A DNA stretch of 64,000 nucleotides from Pseudomonas jessenii (GCF_002236115.1 NZ_NIWT01000010.1:1-64000), one strand, 5' to 3'. Shown: positions 44,844 through 53,969, counted from the first letter of the stretch. Notes: generated by a model from the letters alone, not told the origin. Program-made: numbers and translations.

Positions 44844-46070
44844 TTATTGTTTTTGATCGACTGGTTGAAGAACTTCAGTTGCAGTGGATTTGCGTAGGGG
44901 AACGGGACGACGGGCGCTCAACAGCACATGGGTGACCATGCCGAAAATCAGCCCCCAAAACGCCGCGGACAAACCGAACAACGACATGCCCGAAGCCGTG
45001 ACCAGGAAGGTCACCAGCGCGGCTTCGCGATCGCTCGGTACCGCCATCGCGCCGGTCAACGCTCCGGCAATGGCAGCGAACAAGGCCAGCCCGGCCAGCG
45101 CCGCGATCAACTCTTTGGGGAACGCTGAAAACAGCGAGACCAGTGTGGCGCCGAAGATCCCCAGCAGCAGGTAGCACAGGCCGCCGACGACCCCGGCCAC
45201 GTAGCGTTTGCGAGGATCTTCGTGAGCTTCGCGACCGGTGCAGATCGCCGCGGTGATCGCCGCCAGATTCAGCCCATGGCAACCAAACGGCGCCAGCAAT
45301 GCGGTGCCCAGCGCGCTACTGGCGATGATCGGGCTCGCTGGCGTCGGATAGCCACTGGCGCGCAGCACCGCCATGCCGGGCACGAACTGACCGGTCAGCG
45401 CCACCATCACCAGCGGCAAGGCAATGTTCAGGATCGCGCCCAGACTGAACTCGGGCGTGATCCACACCGGCGTGGCCAGGCCGATCACCAGCGCTTCACG
45501 ATGTAAATCACCGGTGAACGCGGCAATCGAACAGCCCATCAGCAGCACCATCATCACCGCATAACGCGGCATCACACGCTTGCAGATCAGGTAGCAGGCA
45601 AACATCGCCAGGACCAGCAACGGCTTGCGCTGCATCGACACGAACAAGCCAGTGCCGAAACTGAACAGGATCCCCGCCAGCATCGCCGCCGCGATGGCGG
45701 CGGGCAGCTTGCTGATGATCCGGTCGAACGCGCCTGAGATGCCAACCACGAAAATGATCAGGCTGCTGACCAGATACGCCCCCACCGCCTCTGCCATGGA
45801 GATGTCCGGCAACAGCGTCACCAGCAACGCCGAGCCCGGCGCCGACCAGGCGATGATCACCGGAACGCGGTAGCGCAGGCTCAAACCGATGCCGAGCACG
45901 GCGCTGCCGATGGAGATCGCCCAGATCCAGGACGACAACACTTCCCGCGAAAGATGTGCCGCTTCTGCCGCCTGAAAGATGATCACCAACGGGCCGGCGT
46001 AGGAAATTACCGTGGCAATGAATCCAGCCACGGCGGCTGACAACGAGAAGTCCTGGAAAAACGCTTTCAT
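44844..46070 (-). CDS. benE: Benzoate/H+ symporter, BenE family
   Basis: This 408-residue integral membrane protein has about 12 helices and is of the BenE type: AAVAGFIATVISYAGPLVIIFQAA at the start, IIAWSAPGSALL, and FGCHGLNLAAITAAICTGREAHEDP. It imports benzoate with protons across the inner membrane. It lies 3 bases after the BenK-like gene and 10 before the porin gene. No benABCD or cat genes occur in the window. Confidence 0.9.
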   Translation of the reverse strand: MKAFFQDFSLSAAVAGFIATVISYAGPLVIIFQAAEAAHLSREVLSSWIWAISIGSAVLGIGLSLRYRVPVIIAWSAPGSALLVTLLPDISMAEAVGAYLVSSLIIFVVGISGAFDRIISKLPAAIAAAMLAGILFSFGTGLFVSMQRKPLLVLAMFACYLICKRVMPRYAVMMVLLMGCSIAAFTGDLHREALVIGLATPVWITPEFSLGAILNIALPLVMVALTGQFVPGMAVLRASGYPTPASPIIASSALGTALLAPFGCHGLNLAAITAAICTGREAHEDPRKRYVAGVVGGLCYLLLGIFGATLVSLFSAFPKELIAALAGLALFAAIAGALTGAMAVPSDREAALVTFLVTASGMSLFGLSAAFWGLIFGMVTHVLLSARRPVPLRKSTATEVLQPVDQKQ

Positions 46071-46073
46071 GAT

Positions 46074-47417
46074 TCAGGCACCGGTCGCTGACAACGCTGG
46101 GTTGACGCCAGCGGCGCTGCGTCGGCTGCTGATGGCGAACACGGTCATGGCCAGGGTCGCCACCGCACCGGGCAAGGCAAACGCCATGAAGTTCAGTTGC
46201 AGGGGCAAGCTGATCCCGAGCAAGGCACCACCCAGCAGCGGACCGACGATGGCCCCGTTGCGCCCAATGCCCGACGCCCAGCCCAGACCGGTAGACCGAA
46301 TCGTCATGGAGTAAAACTGCGCGGCACAGGCGTACAAAAGAATCTGCGAGCCAATGGTGGTGGCACCCGCAATGGCGATCAGCAAGTACAACACCGGCAT
46401 CGGGCTGTTGAAGCCCAACAGCGTGATCGACACCGCCGCCATGGCGAAAAACACCGCCAGCACTCTCGGCAGATTGAGTTTGTCGCCCAGCACCCCGCCA
46501 CCGACCGCGCCGAAGATCGCCCCGAAGTTCAACACCAGCAGGAACGACAGGCTCGAACCCAGGCTGTAACCGGCGTTGGCCATCAGTTTCGGCAGCCAGG
46601 AACTCAGCGCGTACACCATCAACAGGCAGCAGAAAAACGCCAGCCACAGCATCAGCGTGCGCAGCGCACGGCCTTCACGGAACAACTGCAACACCGGGGT
46701 GCCCGTGCCTTTCACTTCGGTCATGTGCAATTGATCAGAGGTTTGCGCGACGTAGGCCGGATCGATGCGCTGAAGAATATTGCGCGCCTCTTCATTACGC
46801 CCCTGACGCAACATGAAGCCCACCGATTCGGGCAGGAAATACATGATCAGCGGCAACAACAGCAACGGCAGGACCGCCACGTAAAACACCGACTGCCAGC
46901 CGAAACTCGGGATCAGCACAATGCCCAGTCCGGCGGACAGCATGCCGCCCACCGAGTAACCGCTGAACATGATCGCGACCAGAGTGCTGCGGATTTTTTT
47001 CGGCGCGTACTCGTTCATCAGTGCCACGACGTTAGGCATCACGCCGCCAATGCCGAGCCCGGCAATGAAGCGACAGAGGCCGAACTCGGTGGGGTTTCGG
47101 GCGAAACCATTGAGTACGGTGAAGCCACTGAAGAGCATCACGCAGATCGTGATGGCTTTTTTGCGACCGATCCTGTCCGACAGCGGACCGAAGAACAGCG
47201 CACCGAACATCATGCCGAACAGTGCATAACTGCCCAGTGCACCGGCTTGCAGAGGACTGAGCCCCCACTCTTTCATCAGCATCGGCAAGACCACGCCGTA
47301 GATCACCAGATCGTAACCGTCGAAGATGATGATCAGGGCACACCAGAACAGCACCATCCAGTGAAAGCGGTTGAAACGAGCGTTGTCGATAACCTCATGT
47401 ACGTCGATCTTGCGCAT
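46074..47417 (-). CDS. benK: Aromatic acid/H+ symport MFS transporter, BenK-like
   Basis: This 447-residue major facilitator of the AAHS family has 12 helices. The aromatic-acid motif is DGYDLVIYG in helix 1, and the loop 2-3 motif is GPLSDRIGRKKAI. The start MRKIDVHEVIDNARFNRFHWMV closely resembles BenK proteins as I recall them, favouring benzoate over 4-hydroxybenzoate (PcaK). It is the first gene of a three-gene uptake operon with BenE and an OprD porin, and is divergent from the DUF1780 gene. Confidence 0.88.
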   Translation of the reverse strand: MRKIDVHEVIDNARFNRFHWMVLFWCALIIIFDGYDLVIYGVVLPMLMKEWGLSPLQAGALGSYALFGMMFGALFFGPLSDRIGRKKAITICVMLFSGFTVLNGFARNPTEFGLCRFIAGLGIGGVMPNVVALMNEYAPKKIRSTLVAIMFSGYSVGGMLSAGLGIVLIPSFGWQSVFYVAVLPLLLLPLIMYFLPESVGFMLRQGRNEEARNILQRIDPAYVAQTSDQLHMTEVKGTGTPVLQLFREGRALRTLMLWLAFFCCLLMVYALSSWLPKLMANAGYSLGSSLSFLLVLNFGAIFGAVGGGVLGDKLNLPRVLAVFFAMAAVSITLLGFNSPMPVLYLLIAIAGATTIGSQILLYACAAQFYSMTIRSTGLGWASGIGRNGAIVGPLLGGALLGISLPLQLNFMAFALPGAVATLAMTVFAISSRRSAAGVNPALSATGA

Positions 47418-47636
47418 GGCATATATCTCTTGTTGTTGTTTTTTTAGAGCGGCGGTAACACGGCTTACGTCCGTACAGCCGAGGGTAGAGCCGCCCGATA
47501 CGTGGCAATATCCAGTGCGCGCAGATCACTATCCATTTTGTGCAGAGCCCTGAAACGGGCATGGGAGCGGGAGGCATTGACCCTCTCCGACAAATTGTCT
47601 TCTTTGCGATCACATTTGAACGCTAAGCTTGGGCCT

Positions 47637-48263
47637 ATGGATGACTCAGATTACTTACGCCTGCTGACCATCGCGGCCGAGCAAGCCAACGCGTTCCTGT
47701 CCAATGCCCGCAAGTGGGAGCGTGAGCGTTGGGTCTGCCAGCGCCTGCTGCAAGGCTTGAACATTCCCTATCGCGCCGATGAGTTCGCCCCCGCCGGGGA
47801 GCCGCCGGATGTGTTGTTTCGCGATGCCAGTTTCGAGGTGTTCTTCGTGCTCGACGAGGGCCGGCGCCTCAACGATGAATGGCGCGACGAATTGCAACGC
47901 CGACGCAGCGCGTTTTCCCTGAGCCAACTGGTGCGCCGCGAGGCCAAGCCACGACGCATCCCCGCCAACGAGTTCTTGCTGCGATTGGCGCCGACCTTGC
48001 GCAAAAAAGCGCACAACTACAAAGAGCGCGGCATGGATCTGGGTGAATTGGACATCATTGCCTTCGCCAGCCTCAAACGCGAAGTGCTGGACCTCAACAG
48101 CCATTTCCCGCCGCCGACCGAATACCTGCGCCAGGGCTGGCGCTCACTGTCATTGGTTGGGCCGACATTCGCCCGCGTGCTGTTCGCTCACCCGGATGCG
48201 CCGGACTTCTTGCGCAGCAACCTGGGGCGCAGCATTGTGTTCGACGTCGGGATCAGTCTGTGA
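47637..48263 (+). CDS. DUF1780 domain protein
   Basis: This 208-residue soluble protein of the DUF1780 type is known mainly from Pseudomonas. It is rich in charged residues with an endonuclease-like alpha/beta pattern (DVLFRDASFEVFFVLDEGRRLNDEW), but no activity is established. The start at 47637 (MDDSDYLRLLTIAA) follows AAGCTTGGG. The stop overlaps the GTG start of the MOSC gene. Confidence 0.85.
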   Translation: MDDSDYLRLLTIAAEQANAFLSNARKWERERWVCQRLLQGLNIPYRADEFAPAGEPPDVLFRDASFEVFFVLDEGRRLNDEWRDELQRRRSAFSLSQLVRREAKPRRIPANEFLLRLAPTLRKKAHNYKERGMDLGELDIIAFASLKREVLDLNSHFPPPTEYLRQGWRSLSLVGPTFARVLFAHPDAPDFLRSNLGRSIVFDVGISL

Positions 48264-48787
48264 GCCCGCTGCAGGAGCTGATCGCCGAGGTGCCGCAACA
48301 AGGCCGTGTACGCTGGATCGGCGTGCGCCCGCAATCACGTTCGGCGATGCTTGCACTCGATGCCGTGGAAGCACGCCTGGAGGCCGGCCTGACCGGCGAC
48401 CACGCCCGCCCCGGCGTGCGCAATGCGCGGCAGGTAACGCTGATTCAGTGGGAGCACCTGGCGGTGATCAGTTCACTGATGGGGCGAGCACAGGATCATC
48501 CGGTCCGGCCTGAAGATCTTCGGCGCAATCTCGTTATCAGTGGCATCAACCTGTTCAGCCTCAAGGGCCGCCGCTTCCGGATCGGCCAGGCAACGTTCGA
48601 GACCACCGGCTGGTGCCAGCCCTGCGCGCGCCTGGAAAGCAACCTGGGCATCGGCACCTTTCAGGCCGTGCGCGGACATGGCGGAATCACTGCCCGGGTG
48701 TTACAAAGCGGCATCATTCGCCTGGACGACATCGTTAGCGTCGAACCCATTGCGGACAGCGGCTATGCTGCGTTCAACCCTGGGTAA
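48260..48787 (+). CDS. MOSC domain protein
   Basis: This 175-residue MOSC (molybdenum cofactor sulfurase C-terminal) domain has the strands GVRPQSRSAM, GLTGDHARPG and RNLVISGINL, and the conserved cysteine in WCQPCARLE near 117. MOSC proteins handle Moco-linked sulfur or reduce N-hydroxylated compounds. The GTG start overlaps the preceding stop (GTGA), so the two are coupled. Confidence 0.88.
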   Translation: MSPLQELIAEVPQQGRVRWIGVRPQSRSAMLALDAVEARLEAGLTGDHARPGVRNARQVTLIQWEHLAVISSLMGRAQDHPVRPEDLRRNLVISGINLFSLKGRRFRIGQATFETTGWCQPCARLESNLGIGTFQAVRGHGGITARVLQSGIIRLDDIVSVEPIADSGYAAFNPG

Positions 48788-48840
48788 AAACACTGTAGCT
48801 TCTACACATTCAGCAACGTCTACTCCTGACGAGGCCCGAT

Positions 48841-49014
48841 ATGACCAGCCGCCTGAACCCCGACGACCAAAAGCATGTCGAAGAGTACCTGCAGTTGTCC
48901 CAGCACCAAGTCGAGCGCCGGCCTTTCCGGCCGTGGATGCTCCTTGTACTGGTATTGGCAGTGACCATTGGTCTGGGCCTGTTGAGCCGACTTATCAGTT
49001 ACCTGACGCTATGA
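48841..49014 (+). CDS. DUF3094 small membrane protein
   Basis: This 57-residue protein has a polar N-terminus (MTSRLNPDDQKHVEEYLQ) and one membrane helix (MLLVLVLAVTIGLGLLSRLI). It matches the short DUF3094 family of pseudomonads, found between the MOSC gene and ndh. The function is unknown. It is short but well formed, with an in-line start 53 bases after the MOSC stop. Confidence 0.8.
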   Translation: MTSRLNPDDQKHVEEYLQLSQHQVERRPFRPWMLLVLVLAVTIGLGLLSRLISYLTL

Positions 49015-49074
49015 GCTGCCTTGCGCTCGCTCGGGTAATTGCACCGATTTCCTTTAGCCTTGCGAGTTATCCCC

Positions 49075-50373
49075 ATGTCCCATCGTATTGTCATTGTCGG
49101 CGGCGGCGCCGGCGGTCTGGAGTTGGCTACCCGTCTGGGTAAGACTCTGGGCAAGCGCGGTACGGCCAGCGTGATGCTGGTCGACGCGAACCTGACCCAC
49201 ATCTGGAAACCGTTGTTGCACGAAGTGGCGGCCGGTTCCCTGAACTCTTCCGAAGACGAACTCAACTATGTCGCCCAGGCCAAATGGAACCACTTCGAGT
49301 TCCAGCTGGGGCGTATGAGCGGGCTCGATCGCGCGAAGAAAAAAATCCAGCTGGCCGCCACCTACGACGAAGCCGGTCTGGAGCTGGTGCCGGCCCGCGA
49401 AGTGCCTTACGACTCGCTGGTGATCTCCGTCGGCAGTACCACCAACGATTTCGGCACCCAGGGAGCGGCGCAACACTGCCTGTTCCTCGACACCCGCAAA
49501 CAGGCCGAGCGTTTCCACCAGCAACTACTCAATCACTATTTGCGCGCGCACGCCGGTCAGACCGACACGATCGAGCAAATCAGCGTGGCCATCGTCGGCG
49601 CCGGTGCCACCGGGGTCGAACTGGCCGCAGAACTGCACAACGCCGCCCACGAATTGGCAGCCTATGGTCTGGACCGGATCAAACCGGAAAACATGCACAT
49701 CACCCTGATCGAAGCCGGTCCACGGGTGCTGCCGGCGCTGCCGGAGCGCATTGGTGGGCCTGTGCATAAAACCCTGGAGAAACTCGGGGTCAATGTCATG
49801 ACCAATGCCGCTGTCAGCGAAGTGACGGCCGACAGCCTGATCACCGCCGACGGCAACGAAATCAAGGCCAGCCTGAAAGTCTGGGCCGCAGGGATTCGCG
49901 CACCGGGTTTCCTCAAGGACATCGATGGCCTGGAAACCAACCGCATCAATCAGCTGCAAGTGCTGCCGACCCTGCAAACCACCCGTGACGAAAACATCTT
50001 CGCGTTCGGTGATTGCGCCGCCTGCCCGCAACCGGGTAGCGACCGCAATGTGCCGCCACGCGCCCAGGCCGCTCACCAACAGGCTTCGCTACTGGCCAAA
50101 TCGTTGAAACTGCGCATCGAAGGCAAGGCGTTGCCGGAGTACAAGTACACCGACTACGGCTCGCTGATCTCGCTGTCGCGTTTTTCGGCTGTGGGTAACT
50201 TGATGGGCAACCTCACCGGCAGCGTGATGCTCGAAGGCTGGCTGGCGCGGATGTTCTACGTGTCGCTGTACCGCATGCACCAGATGGCGCTGTACGGGCC
50301 GTTCCGCACAGCGATGCTGATGCTGGGCAGCAAGATCGGTCGCGGCACCGAGCCGCGCCTCAAGTTGCACTAA
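49075..50373 (+). CDS. ndh: NADH dehydrogenase type II (non-proton-pumping)
   Basis: This 432-residue FAD enzyme passes electrons from NADH to quinone without pumping. Two dinucleotide motifs are evident: VGGGAGGLELATRLG (FAD, near 8) and IVGAGATGVELAAELHN (NADH, near 174). The FAD-contacting FAFGDCAACPQ lies near 307. The C-terminal helices (MARMFYVSLYRMHQMALYG) anchor it to the membrane. The start at 49075 places the FAD motif at the usual distance from the N-terminus. Confidence 0.95.
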   Translation: MSHRIVIVGGGAGGLELATRLGKTLGKRGTASVMLVDANLTHIWKPLLHEVAAGSLNSSEDELNYVAQAKWNHFEFQLGRMSGLDRAKKKIQLAATYDEAGLELVPAREVPYDSLVISVGSTTNDFGTQGAAQHCLFLDTRKQAERFHQQLLNHYLRAHAGQTDTIEQISVAIVGAGATGVELAAELHNAAHELAAYGLDRIKPENMHITLIEAGPRVLPALPERIGGPVHKTLEKLGVNVMTNAAVSEVTADSLITADGNEIKASLKVWAAGIRAPGFLKDIDGLETNRINQLQVLPTLQTTRDENIFAFGDCAACPQPGSDRNVPPRAQAAHQQASLLAKSLKLRIEGKALPEYKYTDYGSLISLSRFSAVGNLMGNLTGSVMLEGWLARMFYVSLYRMHQMALYGPFRTAMLMLGSKIGRGTEPRLKLH

Positions 50374-50384
50374 CACCTCAACCA

Positions 50385-50476
50385 CTGTGGGAGCGAGCTT
50401 GCTCGCGATAGCGGTCTGGCATTCAGTACATGTGTTGAATGTCAGGCCGTCATCGCGAGCAAGCTCGTTCCCACAC
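50385..50476. repeat. Paired inverted REP element (GTGGGAGCGAGC type)
   Basis: CTGTGGGAGCGAGCTTGCTC and its reverse complement (one mismatch) flank about 45 bases, just after ndh. Confidence 0.9.
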
Positions 50477-50509
50477 TGATTTTGCGGCGTTCTTGAGTTT
50501 CCTGCGGAC

Positions 50510-50540
50510 AAAAAAAATCCCCGTATCTTTCGATACGAGG
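50510..50540 (-). terminator. Terminator of the tRNA cluster
   Basis: On the minus strand CCTCGTATC-GAAA-GATACGGGG (one G-T pair) is followed by ATTTTTTT. It lies 10 bases after the last tRNA-Pro. Confidence 0.88.
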
Positions 50541-50550
50541 ATTTTTAATA

Positions 50551-50627
50551 TGGTCGGGGTAAGGGGATTCGAACTCCTGACATCCTGCTCCCAAAGCAGG
50601 CGCGCTACCGGACTGCGCTATACCCCG
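50551..50627 (-). tRNA. tRNA-Pro (anticodon UGG), distal copy
   Basis: This 77-nucleotide cloverleaf begins CGGGGTATAGCGCAG, carries anticodon TGG in TTTGGGA, has the T-loop GTTCGAATC, and encodes CCA. It is identical to the copy at 50804-50880. It is separated from the rest of the cluster by a strong hairpin and T-run at 50629-50658. Confidence 0.96.
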
Positions 50628-50628
50628 G

Positions 50629-50658
50629 TAAAAAAAAGGCACCTTTGAAAGGCGCCTT
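50629..50658 (-). terminator. Terminator within the tRNA cluster
   Basis: On the minus strand AAGGCGCCTTT and AAAGGTGCCTT pair over eleven positions (one G-T) and are followed by a run of T directly before the distal tRNA-Pro. It has all the marks of an intrinsic terminator. Alternatively it could be an RNase processing hairpin. Confidence 0.7.
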
Positions 50659-50722
50659 CTTCGATCAGCGCTTTTGGCCTCTGATCTTAAGATTCGATTC
50701 CAGCGCTAACTGGTTTCAAAAA

Positions 50723-50798
50723 TGGTGGGTCGTGTGGGATTCGAACCTACGACCAATTGGTTAAAAGCCAACTGCTCTACCAACTGAGCTAACGACCC
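50723..50798 (-). tRNA. tRNA-Lys (anticodon UUU)
   Basis: This 76-nucleotide gene begins GGGTCGTTAGCTCAG, has anticodon TTT within GGCTTTTAAC and T-loop GTTCGAATC, and encodes CCA. It lies five bases after the proximal tRNA-Pro. Confidence 0.97.
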
Positions 50799-50803
50799 AA
50801 AAA

Positions 50804-50880
50804 TGGTCGGGGTAAGGGGATTCGAACTCCTGACATCCTGCTCCCAAAGCAGGCGCGCTACCGGACTGCGCTATACCCCG
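50804..50880 (-). tRNA. tRNA-Pro (anticodon UGG), proximal copy
   Basis: This 77-nucleotide gene is identical to the distal copy, with anticodon TGG and encoded CCA. It lies between tRNA-Asn and tRNA-Lys. Confidence 0.97.
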
Positions 50881-50889
50881 GTTTGAAAT

Positions 50890-50965
50890 TGGCTCCGTGA
50901 CCAGGACTCGAACCTGGGACCCAATGATTAACAGTCATTTGCTCTACCGACTGAGCTATCACGGA
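50890..50965 (-). tRNA. tRNA-Asn (anticodon GUU)
   Basis: This 76-nucleotide gene begins TCCGTGATAGCTCAG, has anticodon GTT in ACTGTTAAT and T-loop GTTCGAGTC, and encodes CCA. It is first in the cluster, about 89 bases after the promoter -10 box. Confidence 0.97.
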
Positions 50966-51053
50966 ACTACACATTTCAATTTACAACTTTGAAGCTTTAC
51001 TGCGTTCTCTTCAACCCGTTCGCATCGCTGCGTTCGTGTGTCTGAGGCGCGCT

Positions 51054-51081
51054 ATTCTACAATCTTCAGCACCTCTGTCAA
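51054..51081 (-). promoter_or_regulatory. Promoter of the tRNA cluster
   Basis: The minus strand has TTGACA, a 16-bp spacer and TAGAAT, followed by AGCGCGCC. This is the same box set and G+C-rich discriminator as the rRNA promoters at 162-298, implying stringent control. Confidence 0.85.
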
Positions 51082-51214
51082 CCCCCTAAATTGCTTTCAA
51101 GTTAATGATTTGCAACTTATTTTGGATTCCTGCTTGGGGAGCGGAAACCCTGGCGGGTGACTTACTGCGGGGCGCACTTTACAAGCCTTTTCCTTTGAGT
51201 TCAACAGCCTAACG

Positions 51215-51245
51215 AAAAAAAGGCCTCGCAATGCGAGGCCTTTTC
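51215..51245 (-). terminator. Intrinsic terminator of clpB
   Basis: AAAAGGCCTCGC-ATTG-CGAGGCC is followed by TTTTTTT on the minus strand, 20 bases after the clpB stop. Confidence 0.92.
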
Positions 51246-51265
51246 AATTTTGTTGCCGATCTGGA

Positions 51266-53830
51266 TCAGACGAAGACGATTTCGTCGTTTTCCACCACGC
51301 CATGAGCGGTATCGCCCGGCATGAATCGACCAGACAGGATCAGCTGCGCCAGCGGGTTCTCGATCCAGCGCTGGATAGCGCGCTTGAGCGGCCGTGCGCC
51401 ATATACCGGGTCGTAACCGACCGCGATCAGCTTGTCCATGGCTTCAGGGCTGAGTTCAAGCTTCAGCTCACGCTCGGTCAGGCGGCTGCGCAGACGGCCC
51501 AGCTGGATCTCGGTAATGCCGGCGATCTGATCCCGCGCCAACGGCTCGAAGATCACCACTTCGTCGACCCGGTTGATGAACTCCGGCCGGAAGTGGCTGG
51601 AAATCGCATCCATCACCGCCGCGCGCTGCGCCTCACGGTCACCGACCAGTTCCTGGATCTGTACCGACCCCAGGTTGGAGGTCATGACAATCACGGTATT
51701 CTTGAAGTCCACCGTGCGGCCATGGCTGTCGGTCAGACGACCATCCTCGAGCACTTGCAGCAAGATGTTGAACACATCCGGGTGCGCCTTCTCGACTTCG
51801 TCCATGAGGATCACCGAATACGGCTTGCGACGAACGGCCTCGGTCAGGTAACCGCCCTCTTCGTAGCCCACATAGCCTGGTGGCGCACCGATCAAGCGAG
51901 CCACGGAATGTTTCTCCATGAACTCGGACATGTCGATCCGCACCATCGCCTCTTCAGTATCAAAGAGGAATTCGGCCAGGGCCTTGCACAGCTCGGTTTT
52001 ACCGACACCGGTCGGGCCGAGGAACATGAACGAGCCGCTTGGCCGGTTCGGGTCGGACAACCCGGCGCGGGAACGCCGCACCGCATTGGAAACCGCAACG
52101 ACCGCTTCGTCCTGGCCGATCACACGCTGGTGCAACAGGCTTTCCATCTTCATCAGTTTTTCGCGCTCGCCTTCGAGCATTTTCGACACTGGAATACCGG
52201 TCCACTTCGAAACGACTTCGGCGATCTCTTCCTCAGTCACCTTGCTGCGCAGCAGCTGGTTTTCGGGTTTGCCATGCTGGTCGACCATTTGCAGGCTGCG
52301 TTCCAGGTCCGGGATCACCCCGTACTGCAACTCCGCCATGCGGTTCAGGTCGCCTTTGCGGCGGGCCGTTTCCAGCTCCTGACGGGACTGCTCGATTTTC
52401 TGTTGGATCTGCGCAGAACCCTGGACTTCGGCTTTTTCCGAGTTCCAGATTTCTTCGAGATCCGAGTACTCACGCTCTAGACGTGCGATTTCTTCCTGCA
52501 ATTTTTCCAGACGCTTCTTCGCCGCGTCGTCGCTTTCTTTCTTCAGCGCCTGGGATTCCACCTTCAACTGAATCAGGCGACGCTCCAGACGATCCAGCAC
52601 TTCCGGCTTGGAGTCGATCTCCATGCGGATGCGGCTGGCGGCTTCATCGATCAGGTCGATGGCCTTGTCCGGCAACTGCCGGTCAGTGATGTAGCGATGG
52701 CTGAGCTTGGCCGCGGCAATGATCGCACCGTCGGTAATCGCCACCTTGTGGTGAACCTCATAACGCTCCTTGAGACCACGCAGGATGGCGATGGTGTCTT
52801 CTTCGCTCGGCTCATCCACCAGCACTTTCTGGAAACGTCGCTCGAGAGCGGCGTCCTTCTCAATGTATTGGCGGTACTCGTTGAGCGTGGTGGCGCCCAC
52901 ACAGTGCAGCTCACCGCGGGCCAGGGCCGGCTTGAGCATGTTGCCCGCATCCATCGAGCCTTCGCCCTTGCCGGCGCCGACCATGGTGTGCAGTTCGTCG
53001 ATGAACAGGATGATCTGCCCTTCCTGCTTCGACAGCTCATTGAGCAGGGATTTCAGGCGTTCTTCGAACTCACCGCGATACTTGGCACCGGCGATCAGCG
53101 CCCCCATGTCCAGGGACAACAAGCGCTTGCCCTTGAGGCCATCCGGCACTTCGCCATTGATGATGCGCTGGGCCAGGCCTTCGGCGATGGCGGTTTTACC
53201 CACGCCAGGCTCACCGATCAGCACCGGGTTGTTCTTGGTACGACGTTGCAGCACCTGGATGGTCCGGCGAATTTCATCGTCACGGCCGATCACCGGGTCG
53301 AGCTTGCCGTCTTCGGCGCGCTTGGTCAGGTCGACGGTGTATTTATCCAGCGCCTGACGCGACTCTTCGTGGTTGGCGTCGTTTACCGCTTCGCCGCCAC
53401 GCAGGTTGTTGATCGCATTTTCCAGGGCTTTCTTGCTCACGCCCTGGCCGAGCAACAGCTTGCCGAGCTTGCTGTTCTCGTCCATGGCGGCGAGCAGCAC
53501 CAGCTCGCTGGAGATGAACTGGTCCCCCTTCTGCTGGGCCAGACGGTCGGCCTGGTTGAGCAGGCGCGCCAGATCCTGCGACATGTTCACGTCGCCGGTC
53601 GGGTTCTGGATTTTCGGTAGCTGGTCGAGCTCTTTGGTCAGCTCTTTACGCAGGCTGTTGACGTCGAAGCCCACCTGCATCAACAGGGGCTTGATCGAAC
53701 CGCCCTGCTGTTCGAGCAAGGCTTGCATCAAGTGCGCCGGCTCGATGGCCGGATGATCGAGGCCGACTGCCAGGGATTGGGCATCGGACAACGCTAACTG
53801 CAATTTGCTGGTTAAACGGTCTATACGCAT
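51266..53830 (-). CDS. clpB: ATP-dependent chaperone ClpB
   Basis: This 854-residue hexameric disaggregase works with DnaK to recover heat-aggregated proteins. It has an N-terminal Clp repeat domain, then AAA-1 with Walker A GEPGVGKT (near 206). A coiled-coil M domain follows (residues about 410-530, LEREYSDLEEIWNSEKAEVQ). AAA-2 has GPTGVGKTELCK (near 605) and the final sensor GYDPVYGARPLKRAI. No ClpP-binding loop is expected. A sigma-32-type promoter sits upstream and a strong terminator downstream. Confidence 0.97.
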   Translation of the reverse strand: MRIDRLTSKLQLALSDAQSLAVGLDHPAIEPAHLMQALLEQQGGSIKPLLMQVGFDVNSLRKELTKELDQLPKIQNPTGDVNMSQDLARLLNQADRLAQQKGDQFISSELVLLAAMDENSKLGKLLLGQGVSKKALENAINNLRGGEAVNDANHEESRQALDKYTVDLTKRAEDGKLDPVIGRDDEIRRTIQVLQRRTKNNPVLIGEPGVGKTAIAEGLAQRIINGEVPDGLKGKRLLSLDMGALIAGAKYRGEFEERLKSLLNELSKQEGQIILFIDELHTMVGAGKGEGSMDAGNMLKPALARGELHCVGATTLNEYRQYIEKDAALERRFQKVLVDEPSEEDTIAILRGLKERYEVHHKVAITDGAIIAAAKLSHRYITDRQLPDKAIDLIDEAASRIRMEIDSKPEVLDRLERRLIQLKVESQALKKESDDAAKKRLEKLQEEIARLEREYSDLEEIWNSEKAEVQGSAQIQQKIEQSRQELETARRKGDLNRMAELQYGVIPDLERSLQMVDQHGKPENQLLRSKVTEEEIAEVVSKWTGIPVSKMLEGEREKLMKMESLLHQRVIGQDEAVVAVSNAVRRSRAGLSDPNRPSGSFMFLGPTGVGKTELCKALAEFLFDTEEAMVRIDMSEFMEKHSVARLIGAPPGYVGYEEGGYLTEAVRRKPYSVILMDEVEKAHPDVFNILLQVLEDGRLTDSHGRTVDFKNTVIVMTSNLGSVQIQELVGDREAQRAAVMDAISSHFRPEFINRVDEVVIFEPLARDQIAGITEIQLGRLRSRLTERELKLELSPEAMDKLIAVGYDPVYGARPLKRAIQRWIENPLAQLILSGRFMPGDTAHGVVENDEIVFV

Positions 53831-53902
53831 GGGTCACCTTCCTTTTGAGCAGGCCGGACCTATAAAACATCCTGAATGAAGAAACCTGCCAGATACCACA
53901 AT

Positions 53903-53930
53903 AGATGTGGTCGATTCTGGGAGTTTCAAG
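53903..53930 (-). promoter_or_regulatory. Sigma-32 (heat-shock) promoter of clpB
   Basis: The minus strand has CTTGAAA, a 13-bp spacer and CCACATCT, one base from the -10 consensus CCCCATNT. It lies 73-100 bases before the clpB start, so clpB is likely induced as an independent heat-shock unit separate from pgeF. Confidence 0.8.
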
Positions 53931-53969
53931 CGTCGGGACGTTGATGCAGGTCAGGCAAGTCTAGCGGTC

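Noticed and set aside
45508..46647. Minus-strand frame of 379 codons overlapping benE and benK in another frame
   Set aside because: It overlaps two transporters with strong family similarity. Its translation is glycine/arginine-rich and low in complexity.
41498..47417. Possible genomic island or prophage around the uptake operon
   Set aside because: No integrase, transposase, tRNA junction or att repeats were seen. Base composition looks like the surroundings.
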